Assembly (NCBI RefSeq): GCF_000719955.1
Contig: NZ_JOII01000004.1
Span: 344,161 to 408,160, forward strand
From: Streptomyces albidoflavus
Lineage (GTDB): Bacteria > Actinomycetota > Actinomycetes > Streptomycetales > Streptomycetaceae
Direction of reading: 5' to 3'
DNA length: 64,000 nt
Part shown: positions 34,107 to 42,699 of the stretch, in pieces
Layout of the letters: each line of letters starts with the position of its first letter
Numbering within the stretch: the stretch's first letter is position 1
Notes under the pieces: model-generated
Told to the model about the DNA's origin: nothing
The model's database searches: none
Seen by the model: only the letters and a program-made list of their open reading frames with translations
Program-made: the position numbers and the translations under genes

Positions 34107-35543
34107 ATGCGAGAAGACACCCAGTACACCCCGTTCGACCTTGAACGGGCCGACGCCCTGGTGCTGTTCGGGATCACCGGTGACCTGGCGCGCAAGATGC
34201 TGCTGCCCGCCCTCTACCACCTGACCGCGCGGGGCGACCTCACCGTGCCGGTCGTCGGCGTCGCCTCCACCGGGTGGGACGACGCGGCGCTGCGGGCGCA
34301 CGCGCGCCAGGCCGTCGTGGAGGCCGTCCCGGACGCGGACCCCGCGGTCCTCGACCGGCTGGCGGACCGGCTCTCCATGGTCTCCGGGGACATCACGGAC
34401 GACGCCACCTTCACCGGGCTCCGCACGGCGGTGGAGGGGTTCGGCTTCGTCGCGTACTACCTGGCCGTCCCGCCCAAGCTGTTCACCACGGTGGCCGCCG
34501 CGCTGGCCCGGGCCGGCCTCAACCGCCAGGCACGCCTCGTCGTGGAGAAGCCGTTCGGGCACGACTCGGCCTCGGCACGGGAGCTCCAGGACGAGCTGAG
34601 CCGGTACTTCGACAGCGCGCACCTGCTGCGGGTCGACCACATCCTCGGCTCGGAGGCGGTGGAGGGCCTGATGGTGGGCCGCTTCGCCAACACGCTGCTC
34701 GCCCCCATCTGGCACCGCAAGTACGTGGACAACGTCCAGATCACCCTGGCCGAGAGTTTCGGCGTCGCCGACCGGGGCTCGTTCTACGACGCGGTCGGCT
34801 GTGTGCGGGACGTCGTGCAGAACCACATGCTGGAGATCCTCACCTATCTGGCGATGGAGCCGCCGGGCGCCGACGACAGCTCCGCGCTGGGGCTGGAGAA
34901 GTGGCGGGTGCTGCGCGCCACCCGCACCATGGACCCCGCCGACACGGTGCGCGGCCAGTACGAGGGGTACCGGGAGATCGAGGGGGTGGCCCCCGGCTCC
35001 ACCACGGAGACGTACGTGGCGACCCGCGTCTTCGTCGACAACTGGCGCTGGTCGGGCGTCCCCTTCTACCTGCGCAGCGGGAAGGCGCTCGCGGTCACCG
35101 CCACCGAGGTCGTCGTCGAACTGCGCAAGCCGCCGCTGGAGCTCTTCGGGGCGAAGAGCGGCGGCACGCCCGCCAACATCATCCGCTTCCGCGTCGACGG
35201 CGACACCGGCATCCGCGCGGAGCTGATGCTCCGCAAACCGGACGCCGACGGCACCCCGGTGACCGTGCCCGTCGGCATCGACTTCGAGCGGGTGCTCGGC
35301 CGCCAGCAGCTGCCCTACGAGGCGGTCCTGCTCGGCGCCACGGCGGGCAACGCCGAGTACTTCGCCTTCTTCCCGACCATCATGGAGTCCTGGCGGATCG
35401 TCGACCCCGTCCTGGACCCGCCCGAGCCCCCGCTCCCCTACGCGCCCGGGAGCTGGGGCCCGGCCGAGGCCGCCCGCCTGCCCGGCCTCCGGCAGTGGCA
35501 CCAGCCCTCCCCGCGCCTCTTCGGCGACGAGTCGGGCGGGTGA
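34107..35543 (+). CDS. zwf: Glucose-6-phosphate dehydrogenase paralogue
   Basis: The 478-residue protein matches G6PD: N-terminal FGITGDLARKMLLPALYHL (NADP fold), EKPFGHD with K148, RVDHILGSE with presumed base H178, FYDAVGCVRDVVQNHMLEIL, and C-terminal NWRWSGVPFYLRSGKAL. The usual RIDHYLGKE is changed at two places: Tyr to Ile179 and the substrate-binding Lys to Ser182. This marks a divergent paralogue that may prefer another sugar phosphate or cofactor. GGAAGGAAG precedes the ATG at 34107. It pairs with the sugar porter upstream; no tal, opcA or pgl gene is adjacent. Confidence 0.88.
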   Translation: MREDTQYTPFDLERADALVLFGITGDLARKMLLPALYHLTARGDLTVPVVGVASTGWDDAALRAHARQAVVEAVPDADPAVLDRLADRLSMVSGDITDDATFTGLRTAVEGFGFVAYYLAVPPKLFTTVAAALARAGLNRQARLVVEKPFGHDSASARELQDELSRYFDSAHLLRVDHILGSEAVEGLMVGRFANTLLAPIWHRKYVDNVQITLAESFGVADRGSFYDAVGCVRDVVQNHMLEILTYLAMEPPGADDSSALGLEKWRVLRATRTMDPADTVRGQYEGYREIEGVAPGSTTETYVATRVFVDNWRWSGVPFYLRSGKALAVTATEVVVELRKPPLELFGAKSGGTPANIIRFRVDGDTGIRAELMLRKPDADGTPVTVPVGIDFERVLGRQQLPYEAVLLGATAGNAEYFAFFPTIMESWRIVDPVLDPPEPPLPYAPGSWGPAEAARLPGLRQWHQPSPRLFGDESGG

Positions 35544-35556
35544 CCGCCGGGGTGGG

Positions 35557-37785
35557 TCAGCCCTGCTCCGGCGGGTTCCGCGCGTCGAAGGCGAAGAGGG
35601 TGTTGTCGTCGGCGGCCACGACCACCGCCCGCCCGGCGAGGGTCACGCGGGGACTAGCGCCCTGCTCACCGGTGAGCCCGTCGGCCTGCGGGTCGGTGGA
35701 CCACAGGATCGTCCCGTCGTCCGGGTCCAGCGCCACCACCCGGCCGGTGGACGAGCTGAAGTAGAGCGCCCCTTCCCCGGCGGTGGGCCCGGAGGCCCCC
35801 TCCACCGCCGTCTGCCGCGCCCACTTCTCGCGGCCGGTGGCGGGGTCGAACGCGGTGATCCGCCCGGTCGCCCCGCTCAGGTGGACGGTGCCGTCCGCCA
35901 TGCCGGGCGTCCCCGCGTACGTGTCCTTCAGGCGGGCGTAGGCGACCTCGCGGGAGGCCGGGTCCACGCGGGCGATCCCGTCGTACCCGGTGATGGCGGG
36001 GCCCTCCCAGTGCTCCTGGAGGAGGACGAGTTCGCCGTCCGCGTCGCCCACCACGGCGGCCGGGCCCTTGACGGCGAGAGGCCGGCCCAGCTTCCCGGAG
36101 GCGCGGTCGAGGGGGTGCACGACGGGGTGGCTCACCTTCGACTCGGCGAGTTCCGCGTCGGGGGCGCACATCACGAGGGGGTGGCTCCCGGCCGGGACGG
36201 GGGCGCAGCGCGTCCCCGAGGGGAACGGTGTCGCCCAGGTGACCTCGCCGCTGCGCGCGTCCCGGGCCTCCAGGCGGGAGTTGGCCGCGTCGACCATGAG
36301 GACGGTGGAACCGGACACCACGGCGTCCTGGTTCCGGCCGGTGACCGCCGTGGACTGGGCGCCGGTCGGCGCGGACCACAGCTCGCGGCCGCTCGCCGCG
36401 TCGAGGGCGACGACCTCGCTCCGCGGGTCCTCGGGTGCGTCCTCGGCGGCGAAGCGGTAGCCGAGCACCGTGTCGTCGGTGGCCCCGACCAGGGAGGTGC
36501 CCTGCACGGGGACGCCCGGGCTCTTCGCCGTCCACTCGCGCGAGCCGTCTCGGGCGTCGACGCGGGCCGCGACGACGCCGCCGCCCCCGCAGAAGAGCGC
36601 CTTGCCCCGCGCCACGCACCGCAGTTCGTCGGCGATGTCCGCGCGGCCGCCCGCGACGGTCTTGTGCCACGGCGCGAAGCCCTCGGGCAGCGAGGCCCCC
36701 GGCTCGGCCACGTTCCCGCCCTTGTCGCCGCCGTCTCCCCCGGCCCGGTCGCCGGACTGGAGCACGGCCACGCCCCCGGCGATGGCCGCCACCGCGACCG
36801 CCGCCGCGAGGACCGGCCGCCACCGGTCGCGCAGCCGGCGGCCGACGGAGGTGCCGGTGCCGGTCGTGCCCGCCTCGGCCACGGCGGTGGACGCCGGGGT
36901 GGGCAGCGCGTCGTGGTGCTGGGTGATCACGTCGCGGGTCCGCCCCGCCCGCGTCCCGGTGGGCCCGGCTCCGCCGAGGTCCGCCGGCAGGTCCCGCAGT
37001 AGGACGAGGAGGTCGTCGGCGGAGGGGCGGCCCGCGGGCTCCTTGTCCAGACACGACCCGACCACCGCCCGCAGCGCCTCGGGCACGGCCCCCAGTGAGG
37101 GCTCCTCGTGCACCACCTGGTACGCCGTCATGTACGGGCTGTCCGCGTCGAAGGGCCCGCTGCCGGTGGCCGCGTAGACCAGCAGTGTCCCCAGCGAGAA
37201 GATGTCGGAGGCGGCCCCCACCCCGCGCGGCGCCTGCAGCTGCTCGGGCGACATGAAGGGCGGCGTCCCGATGACCCGGCCCGTCATCGTCAGGGTCTGC
37301 TGGTCGGCGGCGCGCGAGATGCCGAAGTCGATGACGCGCGGGCCCTCGGCCGAGAGCACGACGTTGGAGGGCTTCAGGTCGCGGTGGACGACGCCCACCC
37401 GGTGGATGTCGCGCAGCGCCTCCGCCAGCCCGATGGCCAGCCGCCGCAGCTCCACGCCGTCCAGCGGTCCGGCGGCAGCGATGTGCTGGGCGAGGGTCTG
37501 CCCCTCGATGTACGTCGTCGCCATCCAGGGCTGCTCGGCCTCGGGGGCGGCGTCGACGACGGCGGCGGTGAACGCGCCGCTGACCCGCCGCGCCGCGGCC
37601 ACCTCCTGCCGGAAGCGGATGCGGAACTCCTCGTCCCCCGCGAACTGCTGGTGGATCAGCTTGATCGCGACGGGCCGCCCCGAACTCGTCCGGGCCAGGA
37701 AGACCGTGCCCATTCCCCCCGACCCGAGCCGCGCCTCGAGCGGATAGCCACCGATCTCGGCCGGGTCACTCCCGCGCAGCGACAC
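35557..37785 (-). CDS. Membrane Ser/Thr protein kinase with PQQ-like beta-propeller
   Basis: The 742-residue protein has a cytoplasmic kinase domain (residues 10-270): glycine loop LGSGGMGTVFLAR, VAIK lysine, HRDLKPSNVVL catalytic loop, DFGIS and GTPPFMSPEQL. A linker and one membrane helix follow (RPVLAAAVAVAAIAGGVAVL, near 330). An external region to the end has repeats such as ALDAASGRELWSAPTG, AFDPATGREKWARQ and ALDPDDGTILWSTDP, which are PQQ-propeller blades and probably a sensor. The GTG start is fixed by where kinase similarity begins. Targets are unknown. Confidence 0.9.
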   Translation of the reverse strand: MSLRGSDPAEIGGYPLEARLGSGGMGTVFLARTSSGRPVAIKLIHQQFAGDEEFRIRFRQEVAAARRVSGAFTAAVVDAAPEAEQPWMATTYIEGQTLAQHIAAAGPLDGVELRRLAIGLAEALRDIHRVGVVHRDLKPSNVVLSAEGPRVIDFGISRAADQQTLTMTGRVIGTPPFMSPEQLQAPRGVGAASDIFSLGTLLVYAATGSGPFDADSPYMTAYQVVHEEPSLGAVPEALRAVVGSCLDKEPAGRPSADDLLVLLRDLPADLGGAGPTGTRAGRTRDVITQHHDALPTPASTAVAEAGTTGTGTSVGRRLRDRWRPVLAAAVAVAAIAGGVAVLQSGDRAGGDGGDKGGNVAEPGASLPEGFAPWHKTVAGGRADIADELRCVARGKALFCGGGGVVAARVDARDGSREWTAKSPGVPVQGTSLVGATDDTVLGYRFAAEDAPEDPRSEVVALDAASGRELWSAPTGAQSTAVTGRNQDAVVSGSTVLMVDAANSRLEARDARSGEVTWATPFPSGTRCAPVPAGSHPLVMCAPDAELAESKVSHPVVHPLDRASGKLGRPLAVKGPAAVVGDADGELVLLQEHWEGPAITGYDGIARVDPASREVAYARLKDTYAGTPGMADGTVHLSGATGRITAFDPATGREKWARQTAVEGASGPTAGEGALYFSSSTGRVVALDPDDGTILWSTDPQADGLTGEQGASPRVTLAGRAVVVAADDNTLFAFDARNPPEQG

Positions 37786-37928
37786 TCTTCCGGAACTCCC
37801 CTCCCCCGTGCAGCTCTGCCACCACGGGGCCGCGTACCTGTCTCGCCCCAAACTAGCCGGAGCGCGCTCCTCCTGGGCAACGCGGGTGTGCGGGGCGGCT
37901 TCCCCCGCCGCTCGCCGAGCGGTCCAGG

Positions 37929-38654
37929 TCAGCGCGGGCCCGTCCCCGCCAGCCCGCAGTCGCCGCACTTCGTCCCGTTCGGCGCGCGGTAGTACAGGCA
38001 GCAGCTGCGGCGGCGGAATCCGAGGCCGGGGCCGGTCGTCGCACCGGTGCCCCGCAGGTGCCCGGTGTCCAGCAGGCGCGTGGTGAGGCCGGTGAGGGCC
38101 TCGCGTACGGCGGGGTCGGCGGCCGAGAGGGCGCGGGCCGCCTCCACCAGGGCCGAGGCGGAGTTCCCGTCCAGCAGGCGCGGGGCGACCTTGACGCGCA
38201 GGCCGTCGGCCAGCGCCCGGAGGTGCCGCGTCACCTGCGCGTACAGAGCGGGTACGGCGAGGTCGTCCAGCGCGTCGGCGTACCAGCCGGCCGCCCTCTG
38301 CAGCCGCAGCGCCGGTCCGTCGTCGGCCCGTTGGAGGCCGGCGAGGTCGAGCACGATCCCGTGCCGGACGAGGGTGGCGAGGGCGGGGGACCAGAGGCGG
38401 GCGGCGTGACCGAGCTGGGCGATGGAGACGCCCACGCGCGGCTCGTCGGTGCGGTGGCGGCGCGCGACCGCCTCGGCGAGGTCGGTGAAGCCCGCCGCAC
38501 AGGAACGGTCGAGCGGCTGCCAGCCCCGCCCGGGGCCGCCCACGCGCAGCACGAAGAAGCCGCCGAGGCGGGCCACTTCGGTGAGGGCGTCGGCGACGGC
38601 CCCGGCCGGGGCGCGGGCGGTATCGGGCAGCCGTACGGAATCCGGCCCCGTCAC
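37929..38654 (-). CDS. FhuF-like (2Fe-2S) protein, possible ferric-siderophore or metal-complex reductase
   Basis: The 241-residue protein ends with the FhuF cluster motif, C218 and C219 then C230 and C233 (CCLYYRAPNGTKCGDCGL), which binds an unusual [2Fe-2S] centre. The N-terminal part is helical (WSPALATLVRHGIVLDLAGL). FhuF reduces ferric iron in hydroxamate siderophores in the cytoplasm. Its GTG overlaps the stop of the ferredoxin-like gene (GTGA), so the pair is coupled. Both lie behind a cobalamin riboswitch, so the natural substrate could be a cobalt corrinoid instead. Confidence 0.85.
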   Translation of the reverse strand: MTGPDSVRLPDTARAPAGAVADALTEVARLGGFFVLRVGGPGRGWQPLDRSCAAGFTDLAEAVARRHRTDEPRVGVSIAQLGHAARLWSPALATLVRHGIVLDLAGLQRADDGPALRLQRAAGWYADALDDLAVPALYAQVTRHLRALADGLRVKVAPRLLDGNSASALVEAARALSAADPAVREALTGLTTRLLDTGHLRGTGATTGPGLGFRRRSCCLYYRAPNGTKCGDCGLAGTGPR

Positions 38655-39034
38655 GACGGCGTACGCCGACGCGGGGGCGTGAGGGTGTAGAGGTCGAGGA
38701 TGTCCGGCAGGGGTGCGACGCCGGGGCCGCCGGCGAGGGCCCAGGCGGCTATGTCCTCGGTGGCCTCCGGATCGTTGACCAGCCCGAACCAGACCGGCCG
38801 GGCACCGGCGGCGCGCCCCTCGGCCGAGGGCTGGACCACGACGACGTTGGCCTGCTCGCACACGTCGAGGCACTCGGAGACCCGTACCGGCACCAGGGCG
38901 CGCAGGCGCGCGGTCTGGGCCGCGTGGTCGACCCCGGTGATCTTCGGGGTGCCGCAGCAGCAGTCCCGGCACACGACGACGCGGCAGGGCACCGGCTCGC
39001 GGCCGGGTGGGACGGGGGCGATGTCGGCGGGCAC
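38651..39034 (-). CDS. Thioredoxin-like (2Fe-2S) ferredoxin domain protein
   Basis: The 127-residue protein is cysteine-rich near its start (PCRVVVCRDCCCGTPKITG) and has a second pair in VSECLDVCEQANVVVVQPS. This is the pattern of thioredoxin-fold [2Fe-2S] ferredoxins. It could supply electrons to the FhuF-like protein encoded by the overlapping next gene. The GTG start at 39034 is preceded by AGAGGAAC. It is the first gene after a cobalamin riboswitch, so expression should fall when B12 is plentiful. Confidence 0.8.
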   Translation of the reverse strand: MPADIAPVPPGREPVPCRVVVCRDCCCGTPKITGVDHAAQTARLRALVPVRVSECLDVCEQANVVVVQPSAEGRAAGARPVWFGLVNDPEATEDIAAWALAGGPGVAPLPDILDLYTLTPPRRRTPS

Positions 39035-39089
39035 GCGGCATCGTTCCTCTCTCCGGGGAGATCCGCCCCGGTCATCCGTCGAGGAGGCG

Positions 39090-39245
39090 ACCGCGTGAGT
39101 TTCCTGGCTCTCGGCTCGCCGCCCGCTCCGCGCCTTCCCGCCCGGCAGGGCAGTGGCATGTGCGGAACGGGCTCGCCGATCACAGTGGCGGGACCGCGCC
39201 GGATTTCCACCGGCTTCCTCGTCCGCCGTCGCCTGTTTGCCGGGC
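39090..39245 (-). promoter_or_regulatory. Cobalamin (B12) riboswitch upstream of ferredoxin/FhuF-like pair
   Basis: Reading the minus strand, the conserved core appears in order: AAGCCGGTGGAAATCCGGC, GCGGTCCCGCCACTGTGA, and the B12 box GAGCCAGGAAACTCACG (39094-39110). These are the L5 kissing-loop region and B12 box of the cobalamin aptamer. Downstream, CCGGGGCGGATCTCCCCGG can form a hairpin just ahead of the AGAGG ribosome site at the ferredoxin gene, a plausible expression switch. The 5' boundary is approximate. Confidence 0.88.
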
Positions 39246-39353
39246 CATCCTTCCATCCGGCGCGGCAGAGCGTCCGCCAGGGCCCCCGGCCTTCGCAACC
39301 TTGGCGGAAACGGCCGGGAAGATGGGCACAAGTTGGCAGCCCTCACTGATTGA

Positions 39354-39368
39354 TGGCACTCAGTGCCA
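39354..39368. promoter_or_regulatory. Perfect palindrome in the malate synthase promoter region
   Basis: TGGCACT-C-AGTGCCA is a 7-base perfect inverted repeat around one base, followed by another half (AGTGCCA is repeated as CAGTGCCAG). It lies 103 bases before the malate synthase start. It is likely a repressor site (IclR, GntR or TetR type). It is not CIRCE, which needs GCACTC and GAGTGC nine bases apart. Confidence 0.5.
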
Positions 39369-39470
39369 GTGCCAGAGTCTCCGTATCGCCGCCCCCGGCA
39401 GCTGGTCCACCAGCGCCCAACTGGCCGACCGTGCCCAGCGGATGCCCTCCCCCAGTTCGCAGGAGACGCC

Positions 39471-41027
39471 ATGCCCGCCACCGCTCTGAGCCACCGCGTC
39501 CGCGTTCTCGCGGCACCCGGTGCCCGTCACGACGAGATCCTCACCCCGGCCGCCCTCGACTTCGTCGGCCGGCTGACCGCGGCTTCCGCCGGCCGCCGGC
39601 AGGCACTGCTCCGGGAGCGGCGCCGTCAGGCCCGGCGGCTCGCCGACGGGATCCCGCTGGACTTCCCCGTGGTCACCTCGGCGGTGCGCGCCGACCCGGC
39701 CTGGCGGGTGGCCGGCCCCGCCCCGGGACTGGAGGACCGGCGGGTGGAGATCGTCGGCCCGCCGGACCGCCGCACCGCCGTGCAGGCCCTGGCCTCGGGG
39801 GCCCAGGTGTGGGTGGCGGACTTCGAGGACGGCACCTCCCCCACCTGGGCCAACATCGTCGGCGGCCAGCTCACCCTGCTCGACGCCGCCGAGGGACGGC
39901 TCGGCCACCGGCTCGCCACGACCGCCGTCCGCCCGCGCGGCTGGCACCTGGAGGAGGAGCACCTGGAGTACGACGGGAGCCCCGTCCCCGCCGCCCTCGT
40001 CGACTTCGGGCTGTACTTCTTCCACTGCGCCCGGCGGCAGACGGACGCCGGGCACGGGCCGTACTTCTCCCTGCCCAAGCTGGAGAACCGCTACGAGGCC
40101 CGGCTCTGGAACGACGTCTTCCTCCTGGCCCAGGAACTCCTCGGCCTCCCCCGGGGCACCGTCCGCGCCACCGCCCTCATCGAGACCGTCACCGCCGCCT
40201 TCGAGATGGAGGAGATCCTGTACGAGCTGCGCGAACACAGCTCCGGGCTCGGCGCGGGCCGCTGGGACTACCTGTTCAGCGTCATCAAGACCTTCGGCCA
40301 CCGTACGGACTTCCTGCTGGCGGACCGGGCCGAGGTGACGACGGCCGAGCCGTTCCTGCGGGCCTGCACCGACCTGCTGGTCCGCACCTGCCACCGGCGC
40401 GGCGCCCACGCCATCGGCGGCATGTCCGCCCAGGTGCCCGGCCGGGGGCCGGACTCCGGCGCCTTTGCGCTCGCCGGGGTCCGCCGGGACAAGGAACGGG
40501 AGGCCGCGGACGGCTTCGACGGCACCTGGGCCGCCCACCCGGGCCTGGTCCCGCTCTGCCGCGAGGTGTTCGACGCGGCCCTCGGCGACCGGCCGCACCA
40601 GCTCGACCGCGCCCGCGACGAGGTGCGGGTGGACGCCGCCGGCCTGCTGTCGGTGCGGCGTACCGGAACACCGCCCGCCGAGCGGAGCGTGCGCGCCAAC
40701 GTCACCGTGGCCCTGCGCTACTTCGCCGCCTGGCTGCGCGGGGAGGGCTCCGTGGAGCTGGACGGCTTCGTCGAGGACGCCTCCATCGCCGAGATCGCCC
40801 GGGTGCAGATCTGGCAGTGGCTGCGCCACCGGGTGGTCGAACGCGACACCGTCCTGCGGCTGCTGGACGAGGAACTCGACGCCCTCGTCGCCACGTACCC
40901 GTTCGCGCCCCTGGACGACATCCGCGACCTGTTCGAACGGACCGCGCTCGCCGCCGGACTGCCCGCGTTCTTCACGCCGGACGCCTACGCGCGGCACCTG
41001 GTGCGGCGGGCCGGGGTGCGGGCGTGA
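39471..41027 (+). CDS. aceB: Malate synthase A
   Basis: The 518-residue enzyme condenses glyoxylate with acetyl-CoA to malate. Diagnostic parts are VWVADFEDGTSPTWANIVGG, GPYFSLPKLENRYEARLWND, ATALIETVTAAFEMEEILYE, GRWDYLFSVIKTF and HAIGGMSAQVPGR. AGGAG lies 5 bases before the ATG. No isocitrate lyase is nearby; glyoxylate may come from purine/allantoin breakdown or from isocitrate lyase elsewhere. It converges on the PrpR/RamB-type regulator with 21 bases between stops. Confidence 0.95.
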   Translation: MPATALSHRVRVLAAPGARHDEILTPAALDFVGRLTAASAGRRQALLRERRRQARRLADGIPLDFPVVTSAVRADPAWRVAGPAPGLEDRRVEIVGPPDRRTAVQALASGAQVWVADFEDGTSPTWANIVGGQLTLLDAAEGRLGHRLATTAVRPRGWHLEEEHLEYDGSPVPAALVDFGLYFFHCARRQTDAGHGPYFSLPKLENRYEARLWNDVFLLAQELLGLPRGTVRATALIETVTAAFEMEEILYELREHSSGLGAGRWDYLFSVIKTFGHRTDFLLADRAEVTTAEPFLRACTDLLVRTCHRRGAHAIGGMSAQVPGRGPDSGAFALAGVRRDKEREAADGFDGTWAAHPGLVPLCREVFDAALGDRPHQLDRARDEVRVDAAGLLSVRRTGTPPAERSVRANVTVALRYFAAWLRGEGSVELDGFVEDASIAEIARVQIWQWLRHRVVERDTVLRLLDEELDALVATYPFAPLDDIRDLFERTALAAGLPAFFTPDAYARHLVRRAGVRA

Positions 41028-41048
41028 CACGCGGGTGAGCACCCCCGC

Positions 41049-42488
41049 TCAGCCCCGCCCCTCCACCGGGTACGGCACATAGGTGCGCCGGTCGGGGTCG
41101 ATGGCGAGGCGGCCTCCGGCCGGGGGCCGGGCGCGCTGGGCGCAGTCGCGGCGTTCGCAGATGCGGCAGCCGAGGCCGATCGGGGTGGCCGCGCGGGGGT
41201 CGTCCAGGGCGACGCCCTCGGCGTACACGAGCCGGTGGGCGTGGCGGAGTTCGCAGCCGAGGGCGACGGCGAACTCGGCCCGGGGCGCGCGGTGGCCGAA
41301 GCCGCCCCGGGTGACGGTGCGGGCGATCCAGAAGTACCGCTTGCCGTCGGGCATCTCGGCGACCTGGGTGAGTATCCGCCCGGGCGAGGAGAAGGCCGCG
41401 TACACCGTCCACAGGGGGCAGGTGCCGCCGAGCCGGGAGAAGTGGAAGTCGGTGGCGGACTGCCTCTTCGAGATGTTGCCGGCCCGGTCGACGCGGAGGA
41501 ACGAGAAGGGCACACCGCGCCGGCCGGTGCGCTGGAGGGTGCTCAGCCGGTGGCAGACGGCCTCGAAGCCGACGCCGAACCGGGCGGAGAGCAGTTCGAC
41601 GTCGTAGCGGACCTCCTCGGCGGCGGCGTGGAAGTCGGTGTAGGGCATGAGGAGCGCGCCCGCGAAGTAGTTGGCCAGGCCGATGCGGGCCAGGGCCGCG
41701 GCCTCGGGTGAGGCGAGTTCGGGGGCGCTGCCGGCGAGGGCGTCCATCAGCGGGCCCTGTTCCAGCAGGGCGAGCTGGGTGGCGAGCTGGAAGGCCCGCT
41801 GGCCGTCGCTGAGCCAGGGCGAGAGGAGCAGCAGTCCGGTGCGCGGGTCGTAGCGCCGGGCGTCGTAGGCGTGGCCGGGGGCGGCCTGGACCACCTTGAC
41901 GCCGTGCCGCTCGGCGAGGTGCGCGGCCAGTGGTTCCGCCGCCCGGCCCGGCCACAGGCCGAGGGTGGCGGCGGTCGCCTCGGCCTCGGTGTCGAGGGAC
42001 CCGAAGTGGTTGTGGTGGGCGTAGAAGTAGTCCCGGACCTCGTCGTGGGGCTCGCCGGAGGTCGGCAGGGGCCCGCCCGACCTCGGTGCGGCGAGGGCGG
42101 CGGCCTGCTCGGTGGTGTCGCGGTAGCGGCGGTGCAGGGCGACCAGGGCGCGGGCCACCTCGGGGTGGTCGCGGGCGGCCTCGGCGGCCTCCTGCGGTTC
42201 GGGCAGCGGCACCCCGCACGCCTCGTCGGCGAGGGCGGCCCGCAGTTCGGCGGCGAGCCGGTCCTCCTCGGCCTCGGAGAAGAACTCCGGGTCGACGCCG
42301 AAGACCTCCGCGATCCGCAGCAGCACGGGCGCGGTGAGCGGGCGCTGGCTCTGCTCGATCTGGTTGGCGTAGCTGGTGGAGATGCCCAGAGCGCGGGCCA
42401 TCTCGACCTGGTTCATCTCCCTCTCGCGGCGCAGCCGGCGCAGCTTGGCGTGGGCGTAGATCTTCCGGCCGAGCGGTTTCCGGGCCAT
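41049..42488 (-). CDS. Short-chain fatty-acid regulator (ScfR; PrpR/RamB type)
   Basis: The 479-residue protein has an N-terminal XRE helix-turn-helix (LRREREMNQVEMARALGIST, residues 18-75), an IrrE/peptidase-M78-like domain in the middle (residues about 185-300) and a C-terminal ScfR domain ending with clustered cysteines (LGCRICERRDCAQ). Length and order match mycobacterial PrpR, which activates methylcitrate-cycle genes, and corynebacterial RamB. It is divergent from prpDBC, so it is almost certainly their regulator. In PrpR the ligand is a short acyl-CoA. Confidence 0.92.
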   Translation of the reverse strand: MARKPLGRKIYAHAKLRRLRREREMNQVEMARALGISTSYANQIEQSQRPLTAPVLLRIAEVFGVDPEFFSEAEEDRLAAELRAALADEACGVPLPEPQEAAEAARDHPEVARALVALHRRYRDTTEQAAALAAPRSGGPLPTSGEPHDEVRDYFYAHHNHFGSLDTEAEATAATLGLWPGRAAEPLAAHLAERHGVKVVQAAPGHAYDARRYDPRTGLLLLSPWLSDGQRAFQLATQLALLEQGPLMDALAGSAPELASPEAAALARIGLANYFAGALLMPYTDFHAAAEEVRYDVELLSARFGVGFEAVCHRLSTLQRTGRRGVPFSFLRVDRAGNISKRQSATDFHFSRLGGTCPLWTVYAAFSSPGRILTQVAEMPDGKRYFWIARTVTRGGFGHRAPRAEFAVALGCELRHAHRLVYAEGVALDDPRAATPIGLGCRICERRDCAQRARPPAGGRLAIDPDRRTYVPYPVEGRG

Positions 42489-42540
42489 GGCGCACCTCCT
42501 GGTGGTGGCCGTGCGGAGGGGGCTCCGGCGAGGCCGCGCG

Positions 42541-42587
42541 CTGCGAACTTAGCATCCGCACTCTTCGCGTCTTCCGCCGATTCGCAG
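42541..42587. promoter_or_regulatory. Inverted CTGCGAA/TTCGCAG pair between ScfR and prpD
   Basis: CTGCGAA (42541-42547) and TTCGCAG (42581-42587) are exact complements 33 bases apart in the 211-base divergent region. PrpR/RamB proteins bind TTTGC-type half sites, so a TTCGCA core is a reasonable candidate. No -35/-10 pair is clear. Confidence 0.3.
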
Positions 42588-42699
42588 CCGCCCGTTGTAG
42601 GGATTCCGCAGGTTGGCCCGGTGGTCCGGGGGGTGTCGACGGGGCAGCCTCTGATCACGTCCGTATCCGTCAGGACCGCCCGAGACCACGAGGAGTCCC

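Noticed and set aside
37929..39041. Apparent 370-residue FhuF-like protein
   Set aside because: The first 120 residues are the wrong frame of the ferredoxin gene; the GTGA overlap at 38651-38654 marks the start.
39354..39368. CIRCE heat-shock element
   Set aside because: CIRCE needs TTAGCACTC-N9-GAGTGCTAA; here the arms are joined by one base and the arm sequence differs.
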